From: Bacteroidota bacterium
Lineage (GTDB): Bacteria; Bacteroidota; Bacteroidia; Flavobacteriales; Weeksellaceae
Length of the DNA: 46,970 nt
Assembly: GCA_023386965.1 (NCBI GenBank)
Contig: JAEWIR010000042.1
Span: 1-46,970 of the forward strand
Direction: 5' to 3'
Position numbers and translations under genes: made by a program. Below, in pieces: positions 8,171 to 16,608 of the stretch (positions within the stretch are counted from its first letter, which is position 1; every line of letters starts with the position of its first letter). Below the pieces are notes generated by a model. That model saw nothing but the letters and a program-made list of their open reading frames with translations, ran no database searches and was not told where the DNA came from.

Positions 8171-8692
8171 TTACGCATCTTTTACAGTTATTTCCTCAGC
8201 TCCTGTGTCAATCAGGATCTGTTTCACAGTCTCTACATCATCTGTAAGGAACTCCATCATAAACTTATCATCCGTCGTACGGGGATCCGGATTCTGAGGC
8301 GGTGCCAGGGGATACATCTTATTCCTGATCAGGAAAGTAAGCGACATCATATGTGCAGCACAGAATACTGTAAGTTCAAACATCGGTACAACAAACGCCG
8401 GCATATTTTCCCACCAGGTGAAGGAAGGTTTTCCGCCGATATTCATAGGCCAGTCATGATTCATAGCGTACCATGAAATAAGGATGGCAACAGTAACACC
8501 GTAAACAGCATACATGAATGCAGCATCGGAAATACGGGTTTTCTTTAAACCAAGTGCTTTGTCCAGTCCGTGTACAGGAAATGGGGTGTAAACTTCATTG
8601 ATGGCAATTCCTTTGTCTCTGAAAGTCCTAACGCCATCCATCAGTTCATCATCGTCGGCATACAGGCCGTAAATTATTTTAGTGGTGCTCAT
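8171..8692 (-). CDS. actD: Alternative complex III subunit ActD (DUF3341)
   Basis: 173 residues, belonging to the DUF3341 family. It has an N-terminal cytoplasmic domain beginning MSTTKIIYGLYADDDELMDG, two transmembrane helices (about 75-95 and 115-140) and a short charged tail. Its exact role in ACIII is structural. The frame is open to 8719 with a GTG, but the ATG at 8692 gives the family-typical start; it overlaps the end of actC by 14 bases, which points to translational coupling. The AAGGAG just before the ATG touches it directly and also encodes the end of ActC, so it is probably not a working Shine-Dalgarno site. Confidence 0.93.
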   Translation of the reverse strand: MSTTKIIYGLYADDDELMDGVRTFRDKGIAINEVYTPFPVHGLDKALGLKKTRISDAAFMYAVYGVTVAILISWYAMNHDWPMNIGGKPSFTWWENMPAFVVPMFELTVFCAAHMMSLTFLIRNKMYPLAPPQNPDPRTTDDKFMMEFLTDDVETVKQILIDTGAEEITVKDA

Positions 8693-10073
8693 CTCCTTCT
8701 TTTGCTTTATAGGTTTCACCTGAAATTTTCAGAATAGATTTCAATTCAGCCTGTGCGATTACAGGGAATGTACGTGCATACAGCAGGAAGAGTACGGAAA
8801 AGAATCCGATGGTTCCCAGGAATACACCAACGTCTATGATGGACGGCTTAAACATGGTCCAGCTGCTTGGCAGATAATCGCGTGACAGGTTGATAACGAT
8901 AATGTCGAAACGTTCGAACCACATACCGATGTTAATGATAAGGGCAATGATGAATGTTGCGATGATATTCGTTCTCACTTTCTTGAACCAGAACAATGCA
9001 GGCACAACAAGGTTACAGATAATCAGTGACCAGAATGCCCACCAGTACGGTCCTGTTGCGGCACCCGGAGTCAGGTATGCAAAATCCTCATAACGGCTTC
9101 CGGAATACCATGCGATGAAATATTCACATGCATAAGCTACGGTTACCATACCACCCGTTACAATGATAACGATGTTCATGATCTCGATATGGTACATTGT
9201 GATATAATCCTCCAGATCACATACTTTTCTGGCAACTAACAAAAGGGTCTGTACCATTGCAAATCCTGAGAAAATCGCACCGGCTACGAAGTAAGGAGGA
9301 TAAATGGTGGAGTGCCATCCTTTGATTACCGACGTAGCAAAGTCAAAGGATACCGTGGTGTGTACCGAGAATACAAGTGGCGTTGCCAGACCAGCAAGAA
9401 CAAGTGAAAGTTCTTCAAATCTTTGCCAGTGTTTGGCTTTACCACCCCAGCCGAAGGCCAGGAAGGTATATATCTTCTTCGTCCACGGCGTTTTTGCACG
9501 GTCTCTGATCATTGCAAAATCCGGGATAAGACCCATGAACCAGAATACGGTAGATACAGAGAAATAAGTGGAGATTGCAAATACGTCCCAGAACAGAGGA
9601 GAGTTAAAGTTCGTCCAAAGCGATCCGTATTGGTTAGGAATCGGGAATACCCAGTATCCTACCCAAACTCTACCCATGTGGATTACAGGGAAAATAGCCG
9701 CCTGAACAACCGCGAAGATGGTCATCGCCTCGGCAGAACGGTTAACGGACATTCTCCATCTCTGTCTGAACAGTAAAAGTACAGCGGAGATAAGTGTTCC
9801 TGCGTGACCAATACCTACCCACCATACGAAGTTGGTAATATCCCAACCCCAGTTGATGGTTCTGTTAAGGCCCCACGCACCGATACCTGTTCCGATGGTA
9901 TAGGCAATACAGCCGAAGCCGTAAATGAAAAGGGCAAGAGCTGCGTAGAAAGAAATCCACCACAGTTTACCGGCTCTTTCCTCGATGGGTCTGGCGATAT
10001 CTTCGGTGATATCGTGATAGGTTTTGTGACCAATAATTAAAGGTTCCCGGATCGGGGCTTCGTAATGTGACAT
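8679..10073 (-). CDS. actC: Alternative complex III membrane subunit ActC (NrfD/polysulfide reductase-like)
   Basis: 464 residues with about ten transmembrane helices; NrfD/PsrC family. In ACIII this subunit carries the quinol-oxidising site close to the Fe-S clusters of ActB. Visible landmarks are WWVGIGHAGTLISAVLLL in the first third, VGYWVFPIPNQYGSLWTNF, and the helix pair around SVHTTVSFDFA. It begins 18 bases after actB and ends overlapping actD. Length and hydropathy are those of a complete subunit. Confidence 0.95.
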   Translation of the reverse strand: MSHYEAPIREPLIIGHKTYHDITEDIARPIEERAGKLWWISFYAALALFIYGFGCIAYTIGTGIGAWGLNRTINWGWDITNFVWWVGIGHAGTLISAVLLLFRQRWRMSVNRSAEAMTIFAVVQAAIFPVIHMGRVWVGYWVFPIPNQYGSLWTNFNSPLFWDVFAISTYFSVSTVFWFMGLIPDFAMIRDRAKTPWTKKIYTFLAFGWGGKAKHWQRFEELSLVLAGLATPLVFSVHTTVSFDFATSVIKGWHSTIYPPYFVAGAIFSGFAMVQTLLLVARKVCDLEDYITMYHIEIMNIVIIVTGGMVTVAYACEYFIAWYSGSRYEDFAYLTPGAATGPYWWAFWSLIICNLVVPALFWFKKVRTNIIATFIIALIINIGMWFERFDIIVINLSRDYLPSSWTMFKPSIIDVGVFLGTIGFFSVLFLLYARTFPVIAQAELKSILKISGETYKAKEGDEHH

Positions 10074-10091
10074 TTGTTACCTTATTATTAT

Positions 10092-13000
10092 TTATACTTT
10101 ATTATCTTCTCTTCTGTTTCTAACTTTGGTATGATAAAACACGTTAGGCTTCGTACCGATTTCCTCCAGAAGCGTATATCTTCTGTTGCTGCTGTACAGT
10201 TTCCTAACTTCTGATTTTTTATCATTCATGTCACCAAACTTCATAGCACCGGTTCCGCACGCCTGCGAGCAAGCTGTCTGGAATTCCCCGTCTGCCACTC
10301 TTCTCCCTTCTTTCTTGGCTTCAAGAATAGTGTTCTGAGTCATCTGGATACACATAGAGCATTTTTCCATTACCCCTCTGGTCCTTACAACGACATCCGG
10401 GTTCAGAACCATTCTACCTAGATCGTTGTTCTGATTAAAGTCGAATTTATCGTTCAGGTTATAGGTAAACCAGTTGAATCTTCTTACTTTATACGGACAG
10501 TTGTTCGCACAGTATCTTGTACCGATACATCTGTTGTACGCCATTTGGTTCTGACCCTGCTTACCGTGAGAAGTTGCAGCCACCGGACAAACAGTTTCAC
10601 ACGGTGCGTGATTACAGTGCTGACACATCACCGGCTGGAAGATAACGTCCGGATTCTTAGCCGGCTCTATCAGGATATCATATACCTGAGGAACATTAAG
10701 GCCTCTTTCAACCTGCTCCTTGGTATGGATTTTTTCTTTTGCTGAATAATAGCGGTCAATTCTTAACCAGTACATATCACGCGACATTCTGATCTCCTCT
10801 TTACCTACAACAGGAACGTTATTCTCTGCCTGGCACGCAATGATACATGCACCACAGCCTGTACATGCGTTCAGGTCTACAGAAAGGTTAAAGTGAGGAC
10901 CGTCTGTATCGTCATGCTCATCCCACAAAGTAATTTTGCCGGCAGGAGCAGATTCAGTAAGTGTGTGGTACTCCAAAGGCTTATTCCATCCTTTCAGCTT
11001 ATCGTCAAAAGGAATATTTATAAAATCTTCCAAAGATACTTCTCTTGCGATTTCATAACGTCCCATTAAGGTATTCTGAAGCTGCATCCCTGCAAACTCG
11101 TGCATACCGCTAACTTTTTCAATCTTAACGTTTGAAAGGGTCAGGTTGGCACCGTCGAACAGAGGATATGCGTTCACACCTGTCTCGGCGATCTTACCTG
11201 AATTACTTTTACCGTAACCCAAAGCAAGTCCGAAAGAACCGTCAGCCTGTCCCGGCTGAACGAATACCGGCACATCTTTCAGAGTCACACCATTTACCGT
11301 AAGGTTAACTCTGGAACCATCCAGCTGCATTCTGGCATTCAGGTCGTTTTCCAGTCCAAGTTTCTTGGCATCGTCCGGAGAAACGGTCAGGTAATTATCC
11401 CAGGCAAGTCTGGTAATAGGGTCCGGTAGCTCCTGCAACCATGGATTGTTGGCCTGGGTACCGTCGCCCATTGATGTTTTGGTGTAAAGAACAAGTTCGT
11501 AATCCGAAGGCTTCATGTTGGCCAGCTCTGTTGCTGCCTGAGCCGCATTTCCACCTGCGTACGACAGGGATGCGCCTGCATTGGAAGTAGCGGCAAAGCC
11601 ATTATAAAGTGCCTTGTTAAAGCTTGTCCCGCCCAACATTGTGGCGGCATTTGCCTTCAGGTACTCGTAATAGTTGTTGTTTGTATTGTTTTTTCCGTTA
11701 ATCCAAACCAGTAAAGATTCTTCAATCTGTCTGGATTTATAGATTTTCTGGATGGTAGGCTGAATAAGTGCATAAATCCCGGTTTGAGGCGTTAGGTCAC
11801 CCCAGCTTTCCAGCCAGTTAGCTACAGGAATTACTGCGTGTGCAGCTTTATACATTTCATTCTTCTTGTCAGCAACCGCGATTACAGCATTTACTTTACC
11901 CAGACCAGCCTTGAAAGCCTGTCCTTTGTTGGAAGAATATATTGGATTTACATTGTTGGTGATAAGAACGCCTACCTGTCCGGCATTCATCCAGCTCAGG
12001 AACTCCTGGTATCTTGCACCATCAAACTCCTTCATCAGGTTGGCTTTCCCTGTGAAAGCAGTAGAGCCAATCTTTTGGTTAATAAGGTGTGCCAGTACCT
12101 GGGCAGCTTTGGAGCCGTCAGCAAATACAACAGCGTTGCTTCCTTTAGCCTGCAGTTCCTTAACGATTTTCGCTGCGGCAGGGTTATTAACGCCTCCGCC
12201 GTTCAGTCCGTTGTAAACCGCCAGTAAAGTCTGGTTAACTTCACTTGGCTTCATTGGAATCCTTTCATCTGAATTCGCTCCGGAAAGCGACATATTGGAT
12301 TCTACCTGAATATGTTTCAGCATATTAGCGCCCGGTCTTCTGGCCGCGGCATAGGTAGTTTCCAGACCTCCGCCGTTGTAATCTCCAAGGAAATCCGCCT
12401 GGAAAGATACCACAAGCTGAGTGGCTGAAAGGTCATAAACAGGAAGTGCTCTCTGTCCGAAAACCTCCTGGGCAGCATCAAGAGATGCAGCGTACGGATA
12501 AGCATCATATGTTACGAGCTCGGCCGTTGGATATTTTGTCTTAAATTCTGAGAAAAGTTTCTTGAACGTTGGTGAAGGGAAAGAATGCGATAAAACAACA
12601 ATTCTCTTGCCTGCACCCTGTGCCTGAGTAAGAGCGTTCAGAACGTAGTCATCCACTTTGTCAAAAGTGTCGTCCTTACCGTTCAGCTTAGGCTGCTTTA
12701 CTTTATCATTGTCATAAAGAGAAAGGATACTTGCCTGAGTTCTGGCACTGGTAATACCCATTGCTCCGGCAGCAGGATTAGGTTCAATCTTAATAGGACG
12801 TCCTTCTCTGGTCTTTACAAGAACACTTGCAACATCAAAACCGTCAAAATAAGTAGAGGCATAGTAGTTAGGTACACCGGGTACTATACTGTGCGGCTTC
12901 ACTACATAAGGGATTGATTTTATAACCGGTGCTTCACAGGCAGCCAAAGTAACCGCCGCGGTAGAGAAACCTAAAAGCTTCAGGAAATCCCTTCTGGAGG

Positions 13001-13148
13001 TACCGCTGTCACTTTTCAGTAACTGGTCATCTCCAAGAATCTCATCAACAGGAATTTCATTCTGAAACTCTTTCTGAGCCAGCTTACCGTTTAAAGCCGG
13101 GTCTTTAAGTTCGTGAATACTTCTGAATTGTATTTTATTTGAAGCCAT
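10092..13148 (-). CDS. actB: Alternative complex III iron-sulfur subunit ActB (TAT-variant molybdopterin-oxidoreductase-like)
   Basis: 1018 residues. A twin-arginine motif (SRRDFLK, about residues 51-57) lies unusually far from the N-terminus and is followed by a hydrophobic stretch ending LAAC, as in the 'TAT-variant-translocated' family. A large region related to molybdopterin oxidoreductases but lacking the cofactor follows. The C-terminal part (about 760-965) is a ferredoxin-like domain with four Cys clusters: CTGCGACIIAC, CQHCNHAPCETVCP, CIGTRYCANNCP, and CSMCIQM with a late CSQAC. These bind the Fe-S clusters that carry electrons from quinol in ActC to the haems of ActA/E. Second gene of the act operon. 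Confidence 0.96.
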   Translation of the reverse strand: MASNKIQFRSIHELKDPALNGKLAQKEFQNEIPVDEILGDDQLLKSDSGTSRRDFLKLLGFSTAAVTLAACEAPVIKSIPYVVKPHSIVPGVPNYYASTYFDGFDVASVLVKTREGRPIKIEPNPAAGAMGITSARTQASILSLYDNDKVKQPKLNGKDDTFDKVDDYVLNALTQAQGAGKRIVVLSHSFPSPTFKKLFSEFKTKYPTAELVTYDAYPYAASLDAAQEVFGQRALPVYDLSATQLVVSFQADFLGDYNGGGLETTYAAARRPGANMLKHIQVESNMSLSGANSDERIPMKPSEVNQTLLAVYNGLNGGGVNNPAAAKIVKELQAKGSNAVVFADGSKAAQVLAHLINQKIGSTAFTGKANLMKEFDGARYQEFLSWMNAGQVGVLITNNVNPIYSSNKGQAFKAGLGKVNAVIAVADKKNEMYKAAHAVIPVANWLESWGDLTPQTGIYALIQPTIQKIYKSRQIEESLLVWINGKNNTNNNYYEYLKANAATMLGGTSFNKALYNGFAATSNAGASLSYAGGNAAQAATELANMKPSDYELVLYTKTSMGDGTQANNPWLQELPDPITRLAWDNYLTVSPDDAKKLGLENDLNARMQLDGSRVNLTVNGVTLKDVPVFVQPGQADGSFGLALGYGKSNSGKIAETGVNAYPLFDGANLTLSNVKIEKVSGMHEFAGMQLQNTLMGRYEIAREVSLEDFINIPFDDKLKGWNKPLEYHTLTESAPAGKITLWDEHDDTDGPHFNLSVDLNACTGCGACIIACQAENNVPVVGKEEIRMSRDMYWLRIDRYYSAKEKIHTKEQVERGLNVPQVYDILIEPAKNPDVIFQPVMCQHCNHAPCETVCPVAATSHGKQGQNQMAYNRCIGTRYCANNCPYKVRRFNWFTYNLNDKFDFNQNNDLGRMVLNPDVVVRTRGVMEKCSMCIQMTQNTILEAKKEGRRVADGEFQTACSQACGTGAMKFGDMNDKKSEVRKLYSSNRRYTLLEEIGTKPNVFYHTKVRNRREDNKV

Positions 13149-13170
13149 TGATACTTCTAATTTTTAGTTA

Positions 13171-14544
13171 TTAATAATGACATTTACCGCACTCCAGACC
13201 ACCGATCGCGTCCACAGTAATCTTTCCTTCTTTCTTAGGATACTGCTTCTTAAGCTTATCATGCAGACTCTGGAAATACTCTTTGTTGTAAGAGTTGCCC
13301 ATATCCACTTCAGTTGTTCTGTGACAGTCTATACACCAACCCATCGTAAAGTCATTGGCCATCTGTACAACGTTCATCGTATCAACAGCACCGTGACATG
13401 CTTTACAAACAACATCGATCTTATTATCCGGATTTTTCTTGTTGTGTGAGCTTATGATTGCCTGCTCGCCGGCCACGACGTGCTGTGCGTGGTTAAAGTA
13501 CACGAAATCCGGCATGTTGTGGATTCTTACCCATTCCACAGGTTGTGTCTTGCCGGTATACTGCTGTGTCGCAGGATCCCAACCGGTAGCAGCGTATATC
13601 TTCTGGATCTCCGCGTCATAGAATGCCTTATCCTTACCAGGCTCCATATAAGATCCGTTGTATTCAGAGATATTACGGTGGCAGTTCATACATACGTTCA
13701 TTGAAGGAATTTCTGAAACTTTACCGTATTTTGCAGATGAGTGACAAAGCTGACAGTCAATTTTGTTTTCACCGGCGTGAATTTTATGAGAGAAGTAGAT
13801 AGGCTGTTCCGGCTTGTAACCTTTGTAAACACCGATCCACATTAACCAGTTCCAGATTCCGTAGAATGCAAACAGCGCAAGTAAACCAAGAAGGGCTTTA
13901 CCTACATAACTGTACTTTTCATAAAGTTCGCCAAAAGAAACTCCTCTGGAACTATTCAGACCCGCAAGTTCTTCAGTTTGCTGAAGTTTCACCAACTGTC
14001 TGAGTTTTAGCAGAAGCCAAACCAGCAAACCACAGATGGCTATCAGCGAAACAATAATTATTGTAGAATTGGTTTTCTGTGCCTGAGCAACATCAAGCAT
14101 TGCAGCGGAATTCTGATCGGAAGCAGCACCATCACCGGCAGCGGCGGCTGCAGGAGCCGGCGCAGGTGGATTGGTGGTATATTCCAGAATGTCATTTATA
14201 TCCTGATCACTAAGATTAGGAAAAGGAAGCATTTCAGTCTTGTTGAATTTTTCGTAGACCTCATTTGCATATTTGTCGCCGGAAGCACGCAGGGAAGCAT
14301 TATCCTTTATCCATTTATGAAGCCAGTCTGTATCCAGATTCTGCTCGGTCTTTAACCTGTCCACTACTCCGCCCAATGCGGGGCCTACCATTTGCTTATC
14401 CAAAGCGTGACAGGCGGTACAGTTTGCCTTGAAGAGCTCTTCACCCTTTTTGGCATCGCCCTGCGCATAAACAGAAGCACCGGTCGAAAGCAACAGCATT
14501 ATTGCCATCAACCCTTTTTTGTAATGCTTTTTCCAACTAATCAT
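13171..14544 (-). CDS. actA: Alternative complex III multihaem cytochrome c subunit ActA, with N-terminal cytochrome c domain
   Basis: 457 residues and first gene of the act operon. A signal peptide (about 1-28) is followed by a class I cytochrome c domain with haem motif CTACH (42-46) and a candidate axial Met at 105. An Ala/Pro-rich linker (about 127-140) leads to two transmembrane helices (about 161-180 and 217-236). The C-terminal part carries five more CXXCH motifs at about 264, 285, 380, 404 and 452, which is the classical pentahaem ActA. Six haem sites in total mean a fused mono-haem module. The last motif sits at the extreme C-terminus. No frameshift is seen. Confidence 0.95.
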   Translation of the reverse strand: MISWKKHYKKGLMAIMLLLSTGASVYAQGDAKKGEELFKANCTACHALDKQMVGPALGGVVDRLKTEQNLDTDWLHKWIKDNASLRASGDKYANEVYEKFNKTEMLPFPNLSDQDINDILEYTTNPPAPAPAAAAAGDGAASDQNSAAMLDVAQAQKTNSTIIIVSLIAICGLLVWLLLKLRQLVKLQQTEELAGLNSSRGVSFGELYEKYSYVGKALLGLLALFAFYGIWNWLMWIGVYKGYKPEQPIYFSHKIHAGENKIDCQLCHSSAKYGKVSEIPSMNVCMNCHRNISEYNGSYMEPGKDKAFYDAEIQKIYAATGWDPATQQYTGKTQPVEWVRIHNMPDFVYFNHAQHVVAGEQAIISSHNKKNPDNKIDVVCKACHGAVDTMNVVQMANDFTMGWCIDCHRTTEVDMGNSYNKEYFQSLHDKLKKQYPKKEGKITVDAIGGLECGKCHY

Positions 14545-14602
14545 TGATAATAAACTTGTGTTAGTACTAATTTCTAGATTTCAGAGAACATAATCAGTGG
14601 CG

Positions 14603-14610
14603 CAAAAATA
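14603..14610 (-). promoter_or_regulatory. Putative -7 box for the act operon
   Basis: The minus strand reads TATTTTTG, matching TAnnTTTG, about 60 bases upstream of the actA ATG. No good -33 element was found at the right spacing. This is the most likely site in the 195-base divergent region shared with the SPOR gene. Confidence 0.35.
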
Positions 14611-14693
14611 AGACAATTAACAGGAATTTAACAGGTGAACGCTGACCCTATTTTGGTTTTCAACTAATTTGTAACTGTTCTAAATAAGGAAGT

Positions 14694-14723
14694 TTGGAAT
14701 AATTTTTATTTGTTATAAATTTG
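14694..14723 (+). promoter_or_regulatory. Promoter of the SPOR-domain gene
   Basis: TTTG (14694-14697), an 18-base spacer and TAAATTTG (14716-14723) match the Bacteroidota -33/-7 consensus. The predicted transcription start is only about 10 bases before the ATG at 14740, giving a very short leader. Confidence 0.65.
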
Positions 14724-14739
14724 CTTAAAATAATACTGA

Positions 14740-15261
14740 ATGAAGAACCTTCTTAAGATTTGCAGCCTTTTGCTGTGCCTGACAGGATATAACGCTGGTG
14801 CGCAAGAGGTTGTAAAGGTAGACACTATAAACGGCACCAGGCTGCAGGTCTCCATGGACGCGAAAGTCCAGAACGCACTGGAGGATATGGAAGATAATTG
14901 CGACCGCAATACCAGATCAACATCTAACTCCGGCACTCCTAAACCTGCAAGGGTACTCGTGCCAAGCCGTGAACTCACCAATGCCGAAATCTGCCGCAGA
15001 AATCCGCGGATTCTGGGATATAAAATCCAGATTGCTGTAGTAAAAAGCAATGCAGAGGCAAACGAGGTGAAAGCGGCCTTCCGCAGAAGATTTCCAAATA
15101 TGAAGGTGGAAACAGATGCTTCCCTAAGACCTAACTATAAGATCCTGGCAGGAAGCTATTTCACCAAACAAAGTGCTTCCGGTGACCTTGCCAGGATCAG
15201 GCAAACTTTCAACACGGCTGTAGCTGTACAGTACAGGGTTTTCTGTGTGGAAGCCAAGTAA
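14740..15261 (+). CDS. Exported SPOR-domain protein
   Basis: 173 residues. A signal peptide ends near residue 21 (AGA then Gln). The middle is low complexity (Ser/Asn/Arg). The C-terminal 80 residues (about 92-172) fit a SPOR domain: GYKIQIAVVKSNAEANEVKAAFRRRFP then YKILAGSYFTKQSASGDLARIR, the two beta-alpha halves that bind denuded peptidoglycan. It probably acts at the cell wall, perhaps at the septum, but the flavobacterial versions are not well characterised. It is transcribed alone, divergently from actA, and ends at a strong terminator. Confidence 0.85.
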   Translation: MKNLLKICSLLLCLTGYNAGAQEVVKVDTINGTRLQVSMDAKVQNALEDMEDNCDRNTRSTSNSGTPKPARVLVPSRELTNAEICRRNPRILGYKIQIAVVKSNAEANEVKAAFRRRFPNMKVETDASLRPNYKILAGSYFTKQSASGDLARIRQTFNTAVAVQYRVFCVEAK

Positions 15262-15280
15262 CTTAAGACAGATAATATTC

Positions 15281-15303
15281 ACCGGCCTGAGGCCGGTTTT
15301 TTT
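15281..15303 (+). terminator. Rho-independent terminator after the SPOR gene
   Basis: A perfect 7-bp GC-rich stem (ACCGGCC with GGCCGGT), a TGA loop and a run of seven Ts. It lies 19 bases after the SPOR stop and ends at the stop region of the convergent membrane-protein gene. Confidence 0.9.
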
Positions 15304-16603
15304 ATTTGTAGTAAGCCTCAAGAAAGTAGAAGAATTCCTGCATTCTCAAAGCATTATTGAAGGCAAGAAAGGCAAAAAGAAGAATCAGCGCAGATAAAGC
15401 ACCAATGAATCCTGCCCGTTTTTCGCGGAAACTATGGAGCAGCCAACCGAGGATCAGCGGCACGGCAAAAATAAAGTGGCCTCCATAGATGTAGGACGTG
15501 TGCAGGCCAAACTTAAGCACAATATGGATGACCACATCCACCAAAAAACTGAGCATAAGAATCTGAACCAGACTGTTGCGGAAGTTGCGCACACAGCCCA
15601 AAATAAACAGGGTAAAGAGAAGCCCGCAGAATACATATGGAAGGGAGCCGCTATAGACGTCCATGAACAGGGCTTTATATTCAAAACCTTTGGCATTGTG
15701 ATAATCGCGCATCACAAATCCCGGAAAAAGTATATTTCCACCCCAAAACCAGGAAACCACCATATCCCATAAGGGGGTAACCTTTGGATCAGAAAATTTA
15801 TCGTATTGCGCTGCCGTTTTTGTAAAGATCCTTTCAACATCGAAATTGAGGCGGCTCAAATACAGAATAACAAATACGCCTACCGCTATCAGGCTTCTCA
15901 CGAAAGCATTCATAATATTTCGCCAGCTTCGGAACAGTCCCTTTTCAAAAAGGACGGGCACGAAAACCTTTGCAGCATTCGTAATCGTAAGTCCACCTAT
16001 GGAAACGGTCGCCAGCGCCAGGGCAGCAGTCGGGATTTTGCTACCATTCCGGATTTTGAAAGCTGCGTAGTAATTAAAGAGAATCAGCAAAAACAGTGTG
16101 TAGGTGTAGGTTTCCGGCGTGAATGAGAGTAAAATGCTTGTGCTGAACAGAGAGAAGAAAACCACTAAAAACACACACAGATAAACCGGGAGGCCGATGA
16201 TGACTCTTAAATACTTATAAATCTGAATCATACTCAAACTGACCGTCAAGGCGCTGCACCAGGCTAAAAATAACCTGAAATCGGCATTGTACTGCCCGCC
16301 TGAAAATTTCCGGCCTGCCTGCCGGATGACATCAAAAAAATAATTGGCCAGCGGATGCCGCTCAAAACCACCACCTGTCATGACAATCGCGCGGTTGTCA
16401 AAACTGAAGTAAGCATCCCACGGAATACGGTTATCAAAAATAATCCGGTAATTAACCGCTATTATGGACCCCAATACGCCATAGGCAGTGAGGAAAGCAA
16501 AAAAAAGCACCACTTCCGGAGTAGTGCTGGGGAAAACAAGTTTAAGAAAAGCTACAAGCTTATTTCTGAATTTCACAGCTGCTAATTTTTTGCGAAAATA
16601 CAT
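15302..16603 (-). CDS. Polytopic membrane protein, possible GT-C-type glycosyltransferase
   Basis: 433 residues with about ten transmembrane helices. After the first helix there is an Asp-containing extracytoplasmic loop (WDAYFSFDNRAIVMTGGGFERHP) and HPLANYF, which resembles the first periplasmic loop of GT-C lipid-linked-sugar transferases and Bacteroidota DUF6080-type proteins. The sugar donor and acceptor cannot be told. It starts just after selO; I prefer the ATG at 16603, although a GTG at 16612 overlaps the selO stop. Co-transcription with selO is likely from the spacing. Function is inferred from topology only. Confidence 0.68.
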   Translation of the reverse strand: MYFRKKLAAVKFRNKLVAFLKLVFPSTTPEVVLFFAFLTAYGVLGSIIAVNYRIIFDNRIPWDAYFSFDNRAIVMTGGGFERHPLANYFFDVIRQAGRKFSGGQYNADFRLFLAWCSALTVSLSMIQIYKYLRVIIGLPVYLCVFLVVFFSLFSTSILLSFTPETYTYTLFLLILFNYYAAFKIRNGSKIPTAALALATVSIGGLTITNAAKVFVPVLFEKGLFRSWRNIMNAFVRSLIAVGVFVILYLSRLNFDVERIFTKTAAQYDKFSDPKVTPLWDMVVSWFWGGNILFPGFVMRDYHNAKGFEYKALFMDVYSGSLPYVFCGLLFTLFILGCVRNFRNSLVQILMLSFLVDVVIHIVLKFGLHTSYIYGGHFIFAVPLILGWLLHSFREKRAGFIGALSALILLFAFLAFNNALRMQEFFYFLEAYYK

Positions 16604-16608
16604 CAAAA

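Noticed and set aside
8679..8692. AAGGAG just before the actD ATG as a Shine-Dalgarno site
   Set aside because: The spacing is zero and the bases encode the end of ActC; Bacteroidota seldom use such sites.
10092..13148. ActB as an active molybdopterin enzyme
   Set aside because: Gene order and the TAT-variant layout make it the ACIII Fe-S subunit, which in this family carries no Mo cofactor.
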